DNA of 44,886 nucleotides from Streptomyces sp. WAC 04229 (GCF_003947455.1 NZ_QHJH01000046.1:1-44886); one strand, 5' to 3'. Shown: positions 7,363 through 14,889, numbered from the stretch's first letter. Notes: generated by a model from the sequence alone, not told the origin. Numbers and translations: made by a program.

Positions 7363-8319
7363 CTACGCGGCGGGGTCTCCCAGCCGGTCCGTCAGAATCC
7401 GTCGGACGACCTTCCCCGGGTGCATCGGAAAGTCGACGTCCTGCGCCATCCGCGCCACCCACTCACGGAGGGAATCCAGCAGCTCGCCGTCCACACGGAT
7501 CGACATGCCAGCCCTCTCGACCTCCCCGTTCGGACCCGACGCATACTGCGCCTTGTACGTGCCAGAAGCCGTCCGCGGACGCTCCGTAAACTCCGGAGAC
7601 CACGAACCATCCAGCAGAGCCCGGATGCCGTCCTCCGCAACCTCCCGCAGCGTCACACCCTCCGACGCCGCACGAGACTCCAGATACTCAGCCAACGGCT
7701 TCGGCAAAGCCAGATACAGAACGTCCTCACCGACACCCGGCTGCTCCACACCGAGATCCCAGGCCAGATACGACACCGCGATCCGGGACTGGTTCACCCG
7801 GTACCCCAGCCGCTCCTGAAGCTCCACCGCCAGAGCCTGCACCTGATCGGCCAGCCCCTTATCGACCCGCACGTTCAGCGTCGCCAGCTCCGCATTCAGG
7901 TTCCGGGGCACCCGCGGCGGCGTCCACGTACCGTTCAACACGGCCTGGAAGCCCTCAGCGACCACCTGGCTCAGCGGCGTCTCGAACTCCTCCGACGCGG
8001 CCACCAGGGCGCCCTTCAGGTTCTTGTCGAGCGTCAGCGCCATGTTCTTCGTCGGGCCGCTCGAGCCGCCCGACGCCTGGAGACGCCTCCACCCACCCGG
8101 GCCGGCGACCAGCCGGACGTAATGCGCGGACTCCAGGTATGCCTCCCTGTCCTCCGAGGACAAGGTGCCGGACTCGCCCAACAGGCCGGCGGCCTGCTCC
8201 AGCTGGGCGGCGGCGGTCTCGAGGCGCTGGGAGGCAGCGGAACGGGGCACGAGGCGGTGTCCTCTCTTGGTGCTCCGCCCGAATCGGTAGGTGGGCGGAC
8301 GCGTGGGGGCGTTGTTCAC
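7363..8319 (-). CDS. protein with four predicted ribbon-helix-helix segments, candidate repressor
   Basis: The protein is 318 residues from a GTG at 8319 (GGAGG eight bases upstream); a weaker GTG at 8250 is an alternative. After a helical N-terminal part, the last two thirds read as two tandem copies of a pair of RHH-like units. Unit A is 'LTLDKNLKGALVAASEEF' with 'LNGTWTPPRVPR', and its copy is 'LYLALPKPLAEYLESRA' with 'LDGSWSPEFTERPR'. Unit B is 'LNVRVDKGLADQVQALAVEL', and its copy is 'MSIRVDGELLDSLREWVARM'. Each has the beta-strand plus two helices of MetJ/Arc proteins. It is divergent from the WYL-like gene across a palindromic operator, so I infer a repressor. A partition-type DNA-binding protein is the alternative. 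Confidence 0.65.
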   Translation of the reverse strand: MNNAPTRPPTYRFGRSTKRGHRLVPRSAASQRLETAAAQLEQAAGLLGESGTLSSEDREAYLESAHYVRLVAGPGGWRRLQASGGSSGPTKNMALTLDKNLKGALVAASEEFETPLSQVVAEGFQAVLNGTWTPPRVPRNLNAELATLNVRVDKGLADQVQALAVELQERLGYRVNQSRIAVSYLAWDLGVEQPGVGEDVLYLALPKPLAEYLESRAASEGVTLREVAEDGIRALLDGSWSPEFTERPRTASGTYKAQYASGPNGEVERAGMSIRVDGELLDSLREWVARMAQDVDFPMHPGKVVRRILTDRLGDPAA

Positions 8320-8394
8320 GCCAGTGTCCTCCAATCTGCGTTGCACCGCCACGTCTAAGGGGGTGGCAGGCGGGACGGCGTCCCGACAACCACT

Positions 8395-8441
8395 ACAGTA
8401 CATCACTACACGTTGCGCTGCAATGTGTATCGCGTTAGGGT
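8395..8441. promoter_or_regulatory. divergent sigma70-type promoters over a palindromic operator
   Basis: The plus-strand promoter has -35 TTGCGC (8413-8418), a 17-base spacer and -10 TAGGGT (8436-8441). The minus-strand promoter has -35 TTGCAG (8423-8418 on that strand), a 17-base spacer and -10 TACTGT (8400-8395). Both -35 boxes fall inside an interrupted palindrome, TACACGTTGC-GCT-GCAATGTGTA (8407-8429), with 9 of 10 arm positions matching. A protein bound there would block both genes. The layout is that of a genetic switch between the RHH-type gene and the WYL-like gene. Confidence 0.7.
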
Positions 8442-8472
8442 GGATGCACCGCACCAACACGGGGAGCCCACA

Positions 8473-8901
8473 GTGAAGCTGACCGCACGCCAGACCCAGA
8501 CCAAGACCCTCGCGGACCTCTACCGCAGCCTGGACCGTCAGCACGCCGTCACCATCACCTACCTCAAGCCCGGCGAAACCGAGCCCACCGTGCGAACCAT
8601 CGAGATCATCGAACTCCGCACCACCAGCGTCCGCATCACCAAGACCGGCGAGATCCGCGGCGGCGGCATCGTCATCATCGCCATGTGCCGGCTCCGCGGC
8701 GAGCGCAGGGAATTCCACCTGGCGGGCGTGCTCTCCTACACCCAACACCGCATCAGCTACACCCTCCAGCACCCCGCCAACACCACCTACGCGCCCCCGC
8801 AGCACCAGCCCACCGACGACGTCCAGGCCCTCTTCTTCTACGAGCTGGCCCGCGACAAGGACGACGCCGACTACCGGCCCCGCGTTCGCCTCGCCGCCTA
8901 G
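8473..8901 (+). CDS. WYL-domain-like protein
   Basis: 142 residues from the GTG at 8473, with GGGGAG six or seven bases upstream. The central part ('HAVTITYLKPGETEPTVRTI', 'EIIELRTTSVRITKTGEI', 'VIIAMCRLRGERREFHLAGV') follows the SH3-like beta pattern of WYL domains, which sense ligands or nucleic acids in transcription regulators. There is no fused HTH. It is the first gene of the divergent pair and has its own terminator downstream (8911-8943). A single WYL domain might modulate another DNA-binding protein, perhaps the RHH protein across the operator; that is inference. Confidence 0.7.
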   Translation: MKLTARQTQTKTLADLYRSLDRQHAVTITYLKPGETEPTVRTIEIIELRTTSVRITKTGEIRGGGIVIIAMCRLRGERREFHLAGVLSYTQHRISYTLQHPANTTYAPPQHQPTDDVQALFFYELARDKDDADYRPRVRLAA

Positions 8902-8910
8902 GAACGACGA

Positions 8911-8943
8911 AGGCCACCAACCCCGGTACGGGGGAGGTGGCCT
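8911..8943 (+). terminator. intrinsic terminator after the WYL-like gene
   Basis: Stem AGGCCACC (8911-8918) pairs perfectly with GGTGGCCT (8936-8943), with an inner CCCCG/CGGGG helix. It lies ten bases after the stop codon. There is no U-tract, as is usual in Streptomyces. Confidence 0.75.
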
Positions 8944-9026
8944 AGTCACACGAAGTGCGTGACGGCAGTCTACAAAATCAAGTCCCCAAGCACCACCCCC
9001 CTTCGCTGAACTGGGAGAACGTAACT

Positions 9027-9653
9027 GTGTCGAGATTCGCCGTCAGATGCGGATGCGGCCGATCCATGCACCTCGACGGACGCTCAGGACGCAACGCCTT
9101 TCGCTGCGGCTGCGGAGCACGCATCCGTATCGACGAACTGCGAGCCGCCAGCCGGCGCTGCACATTCGGAGAATGCCGCACCCTCGCCACGACCAAGGAA
9201 CCCTTGCAGTTCTGCCCCGAGCACCAGGACGAAGCAGCCAGCCTCCTCGCCCAGATTGCCGCACCAGCAAAATTCCAAGAGCTGGAAGACGCGCTACAGC
9301 GCAGCCCGATCACCCTGTACCGCCGATACGGCTACGCCCTCACCCCGATCCCGCAGAACATGCAGCACGCCCCGCTCGTCTACTTCGCCCGTCGGGAACG
9401 CCTCATAAAGATCGGATGGACGACCGACCTGAAGAAGCGCATGAAGGCCCTGGTGACGCGGTCCCTCGCCACCGAACCCGGGGACATCGTCCGCGAACGG
9501 CAGCTGCACCGCCGCTTCAAGCACCTCCTAGCCGAAAGGCGGGAGTGGTTCCACCCCGGTCCGGACCTCATCGCCTACATCAACGAGCTGCGTGCAGCCG
9601 CTGGCGAGGGACCGATCGCCGCCGAGAGCCCACACTGGCCGCATGGTCAGTAG
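9027..9653 (+). CDS. T5orf172-type GIY-YIG-like nuclease with zinc-binding N-terminus
   Basis: 208 residues from the GTG at 9027 (GGGAGAA eight bases upstream). The N-terminus has two pairs of CxC (RCGCGRS and RCGCGAR) and then a CxxxxC...CxxH cluster ('CTFGECRT', 'FCPEH'), probably structural zinc. The C-terminal half, from about residue 115, matches the T5orf172 family: 'LVYFARRERLIKIGWTTDLKKRMKAL', then 'VRERQLHRRFKHLLAERREWF' and a closing helix. That family is a GIY-YIG-superfamily branch found in many phages. The role is unknown; DNA cleavage in recombination or mobility is possible. Confidence 0.75.
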   Translation: MSRFAVRCGCGRSMHLDGRSGRNAFRCGCGARIRIDELRAASRRCTFGECRTLATTKEPLQFCPEHQDEAASLLAQIAAPAKFQELEDALQRSPITLYRRYGYALTPIPQNMQHAPLVYFARRERLIKIGWTTDLKKRMKALVTRSLATEPGDIVRERQLHRRFKHLLAERREWFHPGPDLIAYINELRAAAGEGPIAAESPHWPHGQ

Positions 9654-9834
9654 ACGGCAGGAGACGCTGCTCATCGACCCCGGCGGCCGCGCCCGTATCT
9701 GGTGCCGGACCTGCGGCCGGGAACTTTCTGACGAGACCTCGCGCAGCCGGCGCCTCGGCCCGGAATGCGATCCCGAGCCGCGCCACGGCTACGGCCGGTA
9801 CGACGTCGACCAGGAGCCGATACCCGGCCTGTAG
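9643..9834 (+). CDS. small zinc-binding protein (DUF6011-like)
   Basis: 63 residues from the ATG at 9643, inside the end of the previous gene in another frame. The core 'WCRTCGRELSDETSRSRRLGPEC' has the CxxC...S..R..G..C spacing of DUF6011-type zinc proteins that are frequent in Streptomyces phages. The Shine-Dalgarno is weak, so coupling to the upstream gene is likely. It ends 11 bases before the convergent membrane-protein gene. Confidence 0.6.
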   Translation: MVSRRQETLLIDPGGRARIWCRTCGRELSDETSRSRRLGPECDPEPRHGYGRYDVDQEPIPGL

Positions 9835-9845
9835 GCGATCCCTCG

Positions 9846-10589
9846 TCAGGAGTCCTCGCCGTTGTCGTCGTCTCGGCGTACACCGTAGTTGCGGTCCCAG
9901 GCGCGTCCGGCGGCCAGGGCAACCAGTCCCACGGCAGGGCCGACTTCCAGGGCCTTGGCCATGACCTCGTCGGCCGTGTCGTTGGAGAACGACAGCGTCA
10001 TCAGGGCCAGCAGGACGACGGTTCCGACGAACAGGACGAACGACTGACGGCGCACCTCAATCGGTAGGTACTGGACGTCGCCGCCGGCGAACTCGCGGGC
10101 AGTCTCCTCCAGCTCGGCGACCAGGTCGTCCGGTACGGCGTCCTCGTCGGCGGACAGATATGCGCTCTCCGCGGCGGCCACGGTGGCTGTCCGCTGTTCG
10201 TCGCTCAGCGCGCGCCACGCGTCTACGTCGTGCAGGAGACGGTTCAGGCCGGTGGTGTCGAAGCCGGCTGCTGCACGGGCCGCTGCCTGGAGGAGGGGGG
10301 ACTGCCACCGGGCGGACTGGTACTGGGTGCGGTAGCTGTCGAGCCAGGACTGAACCACCTGGTGGGCCTGGTTGTTGCGGGCTTCCTGCGCCGGCACGAG
10401 TACGTCTCGTACGTAGCGGTCCCAGGTGGTCTGCAACCGGGTCATCGGCGTGATGGCTATGCGCATCTGCTCGAAGCGTGCCTGTTGGTCCCGGGCCATG
10501 GCCTCCCGGATCCGGTCCAGGGTGGGCTGCATCGCGCGGGCGAAGGCCTCACTGGGAACGGGCAGGTCTTCGTCGCCTGTGGTCGTCAT
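9846..10589 (-). CDS. membrane-anchored helical protein (247 aa)
   Basis: The N-terminal 170 residues are helical and charged, with Gln/Arg/Ala-rich heptad-like stretches ('LDRIREAMARDQQARFEQMR', 'RLQTTWDRYVRDVLVPAQEA'). Two C-terminal membrane segments follow ('FVLFVGTVVLLALMTLSF' and 'VGPAVGLVALAAGRAW') with a basic and then acidic tail. The ATG at 10589 has GGAAGG about ten bases upstream. It is divergent from the recombinase-like gene, with matching 12-base elements in front of both. A lone membrane protein in the accessory region could be a lysogenic-conversion or exclusion factor; that is speculation. Confidence 0.75.
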   Translation of the reverse strand: MTTTGDEDLPVPSEAFARAMQPTLDRIREAMARDQQARFEQMRIAITPMTRLQTTWDRYVRDVLVPAQEARNNQAHQVVQSWLDSYRTQYQSARWQSPLLQAAARAAAGFDTTGLNRLLHDVDAWRALSDEQRTATVAAAESAYLSADEDAVPDDLVAELEETAREFAGGDVQYLPIEVRRQSFVLFVGTVVLLALMTLSFSNDTADEVMAKALEVGPAVGLVALAAGRAWDRNYGVRRDDDNGEDS

Positions 10590-10859
10590 GGTCGTCAGCC
10601 TTCCACAGGGCGGGCGAGCCGAGGGAAGGTCTCCCCAAATCCCCCGTAGCGTGATCCGTACAGCCCCGGCCCTGCCCGGCCGGCCCCCCTCCAACCACCA
10701 TCCTGATCTTTCAGTAAAACCTCGGGACACCCCAGCTCAGGAGCCCCGTTGTGGTGCACGGCGCGGAACCAGCCGCCCCTCGCCCACACGACCTCCCCCA
10801 GTGGGTGGTGGGTCCGAGGTTTTACCCAATATCTTGATCACGGGTGTGGGGCGGGCACA
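10590..10859. promoter_or_regulatory. divergent intergenic region with a 12-base inverted element
   Basis: Two perfect copies of CCGAGGTTTTAC face outward. One is on the minus strand at 10714-10725 and one on the plus strand at 10814-10825, 88 bases apart. Each is followed, on its own strand, by an A/T-richer stretch containing GATC. They probably mark the two divergent promoters or an operator pair. I see no gene inside this interval. Confidence 0.5.
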
Positions 10860-11729
10860 ATGAACGGCATGGACCCGCGCACGCTCCTCGACACCTGGCT
10901 CGACACCGCAACCCACCTGCGGTCCTCCAGTCGCATCGAGTACCAGCGCGAAGTCGACCGCTGGCTCACCTGGTGCGCCATGCAGCGCCCGCCGGTCGAC
11001 CCCTACCGGTGCGGCATCGAGGACTTCGCCGCCTGGACCGGCACCCTCCTCACCCGACAGTTGGACGGACGGCCCTTCGACGGACCCGACGCCCTCGCCC
11101 ACGTCGCCGAACACCACCCCGCCGCCGCACTCACCCACGACCGCAGGATCACCGCCCTCACCCAGTACTACGAAGCTGCCAAGGACCGCGGCGCCATCCG
11201 CCTCACCCCCGACCTCACCATGCTCCGCAGCGGCGTCGACCGCGACGCCAGCCCACCCCGCCGCCTCACCCCCATGGAACGCGCCGTCCTCCTCACCTGC
11301 ATCGGCATGTGGGGCCCCGACCGCGCCCGCTACTACCGCCGAGACCGATTGATCGCCTACCTCCTCCTCGAAGGCCTGCGGCCGGCCGAAGTCTCCCGCG
11401 TCGACATGCGACACCTCTACGACCTCGGCACCGGCGTATGGGAAGTCCGAGCCCCCGACTACGAATACGAAGCCGTCGGCAAGAAACACGTCCTCGAACC
11501 CCTCACGGTGGCCGCGCTGGTCGAGTACCTCCCCCACCGCATCCGCCCCGCCGACGACGTCCACAACCTGATCACCGTGCAGGGCGGCCGGCCCCTCGAC
11601 TCCGGATACCCCAACATGATCATCCGGCAGATGGCCGCCACCCACACCCTCCTCGCCCAACGCACCCCACCCGTCACCGCGGACACCGTCGCCCACACCG
11701 GGTTCTGGGACACGCCGCCGCCGTCGTGA
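10860..11729 (+). CDS. tyrosine-recombinase-like protein without a visible catalytic tyrosine
   Basis: 289 residues from the ATG at 10860 (ATG 10869 is also possible; the Shine-Dalgarno is weak). The N-terminal SAM-like core-binding domain is clear ('SSSRIEYQREVDRWLTWCAM'). The catalytic-domain start is also clear: 'YYRRDRLIAYLLLEGLRPAEVSRV', with the first catalytic arginine in GLRPAE, and then a lysine-containing hairpin 'EAVGKKHVLEPL'. The expected HxxRH box and the nucleophilic tyrosine are missing; the protein ends 'TADTVAHTGFWDTPPPS'. It may be a degenerate integrase, a directionality or accessory factor, or a separate family. It is convergent with the GIY-YIG gene. Confidence 0.65.
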   Translation: MNGMDPRTLLDTWLDTATHLRSSSRIEYQREVDRWLTWCAMQRPPVDPYRCGIEDFAAWTGTLLTRQLDGRPFDGPDALAHVAEHHPAAALTHDRRITALTQYYEAAKDRGAIRLTPDLTMLRSGVDRDASPPRRLTPMERAVLLTCIGMWGPDRARYYRRDRLIAYLLLEGLRPAEVSRVDMRHLYDLGTGVWEVRAPDYEYEAVGKKHVLEPLTVAALVEYLPHRIRPADDVHNLITVQGGRPLDSGYPNMIIRQMAATHTLLAQRTPPVTADTVAHTGFWDTPPPS

Positions 11730-11748
11730 ACCGAGCGGGCTCTGGCAT

Positions 11749-13182
11749 CTAGATCCGATCGAGAGCAGCGTGGTCCTGCTGCCACATGGCGCGGGCCCGG
11801 TCCACGATGTCCGCCGGCGTCTGACCGTCCGGGGCTTCCAGTAGTCCAGCGCCGACGAGCGTGTAGACGAGGGCCTCGGCTCGGCGGATGCTCTTGCCCC
11901 GCCAGGAGCTGTAGTCAGGGAACCGAGTGGGCAGCTTGCCGGTTGCGCGGATCACCACGCGATCCAGTGTCCCGAATGATGAGGGCCCAGTCTCCAGGAC
12001 GTAGCCCAGGACGGCGGCAGCAGTGCCTGCGGGTAGGCCCAGGTCGCGGTCGGCGCTGGATGCGATGTCCCGCCCGAACAGGTCGTCCAGGGCTTCCGGG
12101 TCGAGGGTGGAGAGCAGTCCGGCCATCGGTGCGGTGAGCATCTTCTGGCGGCCGATGTCTCGCAGGAGCGTGAGTGCGTCTCGGTGCAGTTCTTCGGGGA
12201 GGTCGAAGGGGGCGTGTGCGGCGGTAGTGAAGGCCAGGTAGTCCGACATGCGCATGCGGTCGTACGGCGGATCCATGCGCGCCAGGGTCTTGAAGAGGTT
12301 CGGGCGCACCCTGCCGACGAAGTGCAGTGCTTCTTGGACTTCGGGGTCGCTGGAGACCCAGGCAATGAAGTTGGCGGGGTCCAGGGAGATGCCGGCCCGG
12401 TCTGCCAGCGACGCCCATGGGCTGACGGCCACCACGCACCACGGGGCCAGTGCGACAAGTCGCGCTGCGTCGTCCGGTGTCGCGGTCCTGGTCGTGATGA
12501 CCCCTCCGACAAGGTCTTTGATGGTCTCCGCAGTGTCGTCGTCGGCCACGTTCCACAGGCGGGGCCAGCCCGGCAGCACACGGTCCGAGAGGGCGGAAGA
12601 CAGTCGGTTTTGCACGTCGAGCAGGCGTACCTCCATTTCGATGACCTCCATGTCGATCGGTCCGTTGGCCGTCGACTCTCTGCGGGCGTCGATGTCCTCC
12701 TGTGCCTGCCACAGGTTCGGCAGGCCTGCCCACAGCCCTTCCGGTAGCTCAACGGCGGGCAGGGTCCCCGGCGCGAGCGGCCCTCCAACTACTGAGCGCG
12801 TCTGGTGTGCGACGTGCTCCCAGGCGGCCCGGTAGCGCTCCTTGCGAGCGTCCTCCTCGCGGCGACGGATCACCTTGCGGGCCTCACCAGTGGCCGCCTC
12901 GTTGAGCAGCTGCTCTCCGTTCAGCAGTCTCCGTGTGATCTCCTCCCGTTCGACGGCGAGCAGGTCTGCGGCGGGGATGGCGTCGCGGATCGACGCGATG
13001 GAGGGTTGCAAGCCCGCTGCTGCCAGTTCCGTTACCCAGGGGCCCACCTTGCGGGACGGGTTGTTGAGGTGGCCTGCCAGGCGTACGGGCAGTGGTTTGG
13101 TGGTCTGGCCTATGTACCGGGTACGGCCATCGCGCGGGTCGATGAGCTCGTACAGGGTGCCAGTCAGGGTTGGCGCGTTCAT
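11749..13182 (-). CDS. GIY-YIG protein with a large unrecognised C-terminal region
   Basis: 477 residues. The N-terminus is a GIY-YIG fold: 'LYELIDPRDGRTRYIGQT' (LYE..YIG), an arginine in 'PLPVRLAGH', a glutamate in 'AVEREEI' and an asparagine in 'LLNEA'. After about residue 95 comes a charged helix and then roughly 350 residues of globular, mostly helical sequence I cannot place, with 'PPYDRMRMSDYLAF' and a winged-helix-like end ('SIRRAEALVYTLVGAGLL'). The ATG at 13182 overlaps the integrase stop as ATGA, so the two are made together. I infer a nuclease or DNA-binding partner of the integrase or of the DNA it moves. Confidence 0.75.
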   Translation of the reverse strand: MNAPTLTGTLYELIDPRDGRTRYIGQTTKPLPVRLAGHLNNPSRKVGPWVTELAAAGLQPSIASIRDAIPAADLLAVEREEITRRLLNGEQLLNEAATGEARKVIRRREEDARKERYRAAWEHVAHQTRSVVGGPLAPGTLPAVELPEGLWAGLPNLWQAQEDIDARRESTANGPIDMEVIEMEVRLLDVQNRLSSALSDRVLPGWPRLWNVADDDTAETIKDLVGGVITTRTATPDDAARLVALAPWCVVAVSPWASLADRAGISLDPANFIAWVSSDPEVQEALHFVGRVRPNLFKTLARMDPPYDRMRMSDYLAFTTAAHAPFDLPEELHRDALTLLRDIGRQKMLTAPMAGLLSTLDPEALDDLFGRDIASSADRDLGLPAGTAAAVLGYVLETGPSSFGTLDRVVIRATGKLPTRFPDYSSWRGKSIRRAEALVYTLVGAGLLEAPDGQTPADIVDRARAMWQQDHAALDRI

Positions 13183-14285
13183 TCGGTGGCCTCTTCGGTC
13201 TGGGCGTTGATGCGGAGCATGGACAGGGCGGCGGCGCGGTGGGCGGAGTCGGCTCGCTTGCCGGCGCGACGCAGACCGACCTTGCGGTAGCGGTCCACCA
13301 TCTCGTCGCTGGTCCAGTCGCCGGTGACGTCCTTGATCTCGGCTGCGCTGTAGCCGGCGGCGCCGAGGTCGGTGGGGACGCCGGCGCGGAGGCCGTGGGC
13401 GGTGATGGCGTCGGCGACGTCGACCTGGGCGGTCTTGGCGATCGTCTTTACGAGGTTGTTGATGGCCTGCCGAGTGAGTCCCTGACCCCCCTTGTTGGCC
13501 GGTCCGAGGTTGCCCCACATGTCGACGCTGCGCAGGAGGGGCAAGGACGGTGAAGCCTGGCCGGCGGTCTTCAGGGACGCCAGCCAGTCGCGGAGCGCGG
13601 CGAGGGTGTCGGGGTCGTCGACCTCGTACTCCCGGCCGTCACTGCTTTTGTCGTTCTTGCTGACGCGCTTGGTGATGACGATCAGCTGGGCGGAGACGAA
13701 CTCGAGGTCGCCGATGCGCAGGGCTGCGAGCTCGGAGGCACGGGCGCGGATGTAGTAGCCCAGGAGCAGCAGGACTCGGTTGCGCTGCCCGGCGAGCGTT
13801 CCGGGGGAGCAGACGGCCAGCATCTGCCGGAGGCGTTCGAGGTCGACGGGTGCGGAGGACTTCTGCCCCTTGCCGGAGGCGGCCCAGGCGTAGCGGTGGT
13901 CCTGGTAGATCTTCAGGGCGGCCGCGGTGTCCGGGGTGTCCTCGTGGCCGGCGCGGGCGTTCATGTGGCGGACGGAGGTGATGGCCAGGCGGAGGGTGCC
14001 GGGCGGGGTGTCCTTGCGGCGGAGGTGCGAGACGTAGGACGTCAGGTTCGTGGAGGTGGTTGGCGGTCCGGGGATGCGGCTGTTGGCGGCGCACCAGCGG
14101 GCGAACGCCTTCCACTGGTCCCTGTAAGTCTGGCGGGTATTCTCGCGGCCGCTGTTGGCGAGGTCTTCGGCTGCTTCGGCGGTGAGGGTGTCGTTGACGT
14201 CGACCACTTCGGGGACGGCGGGGAGCCGGTCCTCGGTTGTGACGATCTCGGCGTCGTAGACGGGTTCGATTTCGGATCCGGGCAC
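13179..14285 (-). CDS. tyrosine recombinase (phage integrase)
   Basis: About 368 residues. A core-binding domain ('ENTRQTYRDQWKAFARWCAA', 'TNLTSYVSHLRR') precedes a complete catalytic domain. The first Arg is in 'YYIRARASELAALRIGDL', the HxxR box is 'AHGLRAGVPTDL', a Trp is in 'TGDWTSDEM' and the nucleophile is Tyr in 'DRYRKVG'. This is the likely integrase of the phage. I chose the GTG at 14285 because AAGGA is eight bases upstream; the GTG at 14291 is too close to it. An 8-base inverted repeat (CACTTTCC at 14289-14296, GGAAAGTG at 14311-14318) overlaps the ribosome-binding region. No attP core was recognised. Confidence 0.88.
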   Translation of the reverse strand: MPGSEIEPVYDAEIVTTEDRLPAVPEVVDVNDTLTAEAAEDLANSGRENTRQTYRDQWKAFARWCAANSRIPGPPTTSTNLTSYVSHLRRKDTPPGTLRLAITSVRHMNARAGHEDTPDTAAALKIYQDHRYAWAASGKGQKSSAPVDLERLRQMLAVCSPGTLAGQRNRVLLLLGYYIRARASELAALRIGDLEFVSAQLIVITKRVSKNDKSSDGREYEVDDPDTLAALRDWLASLKTAGQASPSLPLLRSVDMWGNLGPANKGGQGLTRQAINNLVKTIAKTAQVDVADAITAHGLRAGVPTDLGAAGYSAAEIKDVTGDWTSDEMVDRYRKVGLRRAGKRADSAHRAAALSMLRINAQTEEATE

Positions 14286-14288
14286 TAG

Positions 14289-14318
14289 CACTTTCCTTAA
14301 GTGGAGTTATGGAAAGTG
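14289..14318. promoter_or_regulatory. inverted repeat over the integrase ribosome-binding site
   Basis: CACTTTCC (14289-14296) and GGAAAGTG (14311-14318) are perfect inverted arms separated by 14 bases, covering the integrase Shine-Dalgarno. It could be an operator or an RNA hairpin limiting integrase translation. Confidence 0.45.
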
Positions 14319-14385
14319 ATACCAGAGATCTTCGAGCGTGTTCCCCTGGCAAGGGACCACTCGTTACGTAAAGGAGGATAGAGGC

Positions 14386-14414
14386 TTGACGAATGAGACC
14401 CCGCGCGGGATGCT
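14386..14414 (+). promoter_or_regulatory. candidate promoter for the small-gene cluster
   Basis: TTGACG (14386-14391), a 17-base spacer and GATGCT (14409-14414) lie 48 bases before the first ATG of the plus-strand cluster. The -35 is strong and the -10 is weak. The spacer contains the self-complementary CCCGCGCGGG. Confidence 0.4.
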
Positions 14415-14462
14415 CGTCTCGTAAGCCTGATATCTACTCACGTCCGTTGTACGGAAGGCGAC

Positions 14463-14879
14463 ATGCGGATCACCGTCACGATCGACCAGCCCACCGGAGA
14501 GTTCCAAGAACGCCTCCTCGCCCTTCTCTCGGAGTACGCCGCCGATGTGGAGGAGGACAACCACTGGACCATCCCCCGCGCCGAGAGCTACTACCTCTCC
14601 CTGCCGCTCAGGGCGCGCCGAATCCTGGAGGAGGCGGTCACCCGCGACGGGTACGTGCCCGCCGAGGAGTTGCGCGACAGTGAGAACTCCAGCCTGCGCG
14701 GTCACAGCGCCGCACTGAAGACGGCACTCCAACGGGGAGCGACCCTCGGACGGTGGCCGGCCGGGATGCAGGCGCCGATCGAGCCGCAGGGGCCCGGGTT
14801 CGGAAAGGTCGTCGGTTATCGGATGCCGGACAACCTCGTGCAGACCTTCTACACCGCCATCAAGAACGCCAAGAAGTGA
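14463..14879 (+). CDS. hypothetical protein, possible winged helix (138 aa)
   Basis: First gene of a plus-strand cluster. The ATG has GGAAGG four to five bases upstream. The middle 'LPLRARRILEEAVTRDGYV' plus 'SLRGHSAALKTALQRG' reads like a small winged-helix fold; the N-terminus 'MRITVTIDQPTGEF' is a beta-strand. No catalytic motif is visible. It ends in KK and passes through an AAGTGAGGACACCGAC junction into the next gene. Confidence 0.7.
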   Translation: MRITVTIDQPTGEFQERLLALLSEYAADVEEDNHWTIPRAESYYLSLPLRARRILEEAVTRDGYVPAEELRDSENSSLRGHSAALKTALQRGATLGRWPAGMQAPIEPQGPGFGKVVGYRMPDNLVQTFYTAIKNAKK

Positions 14880-14889
14880 GGACACCGAC

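Noticed and set aside
14286..14462. attP core next to the integrase
   Set aside because: I found no tRNA 3'-end-like sequence here; the 13-base match to 229-241 alone is within chance expectation for a genome-wide pair and is better explained as a regulatory element.
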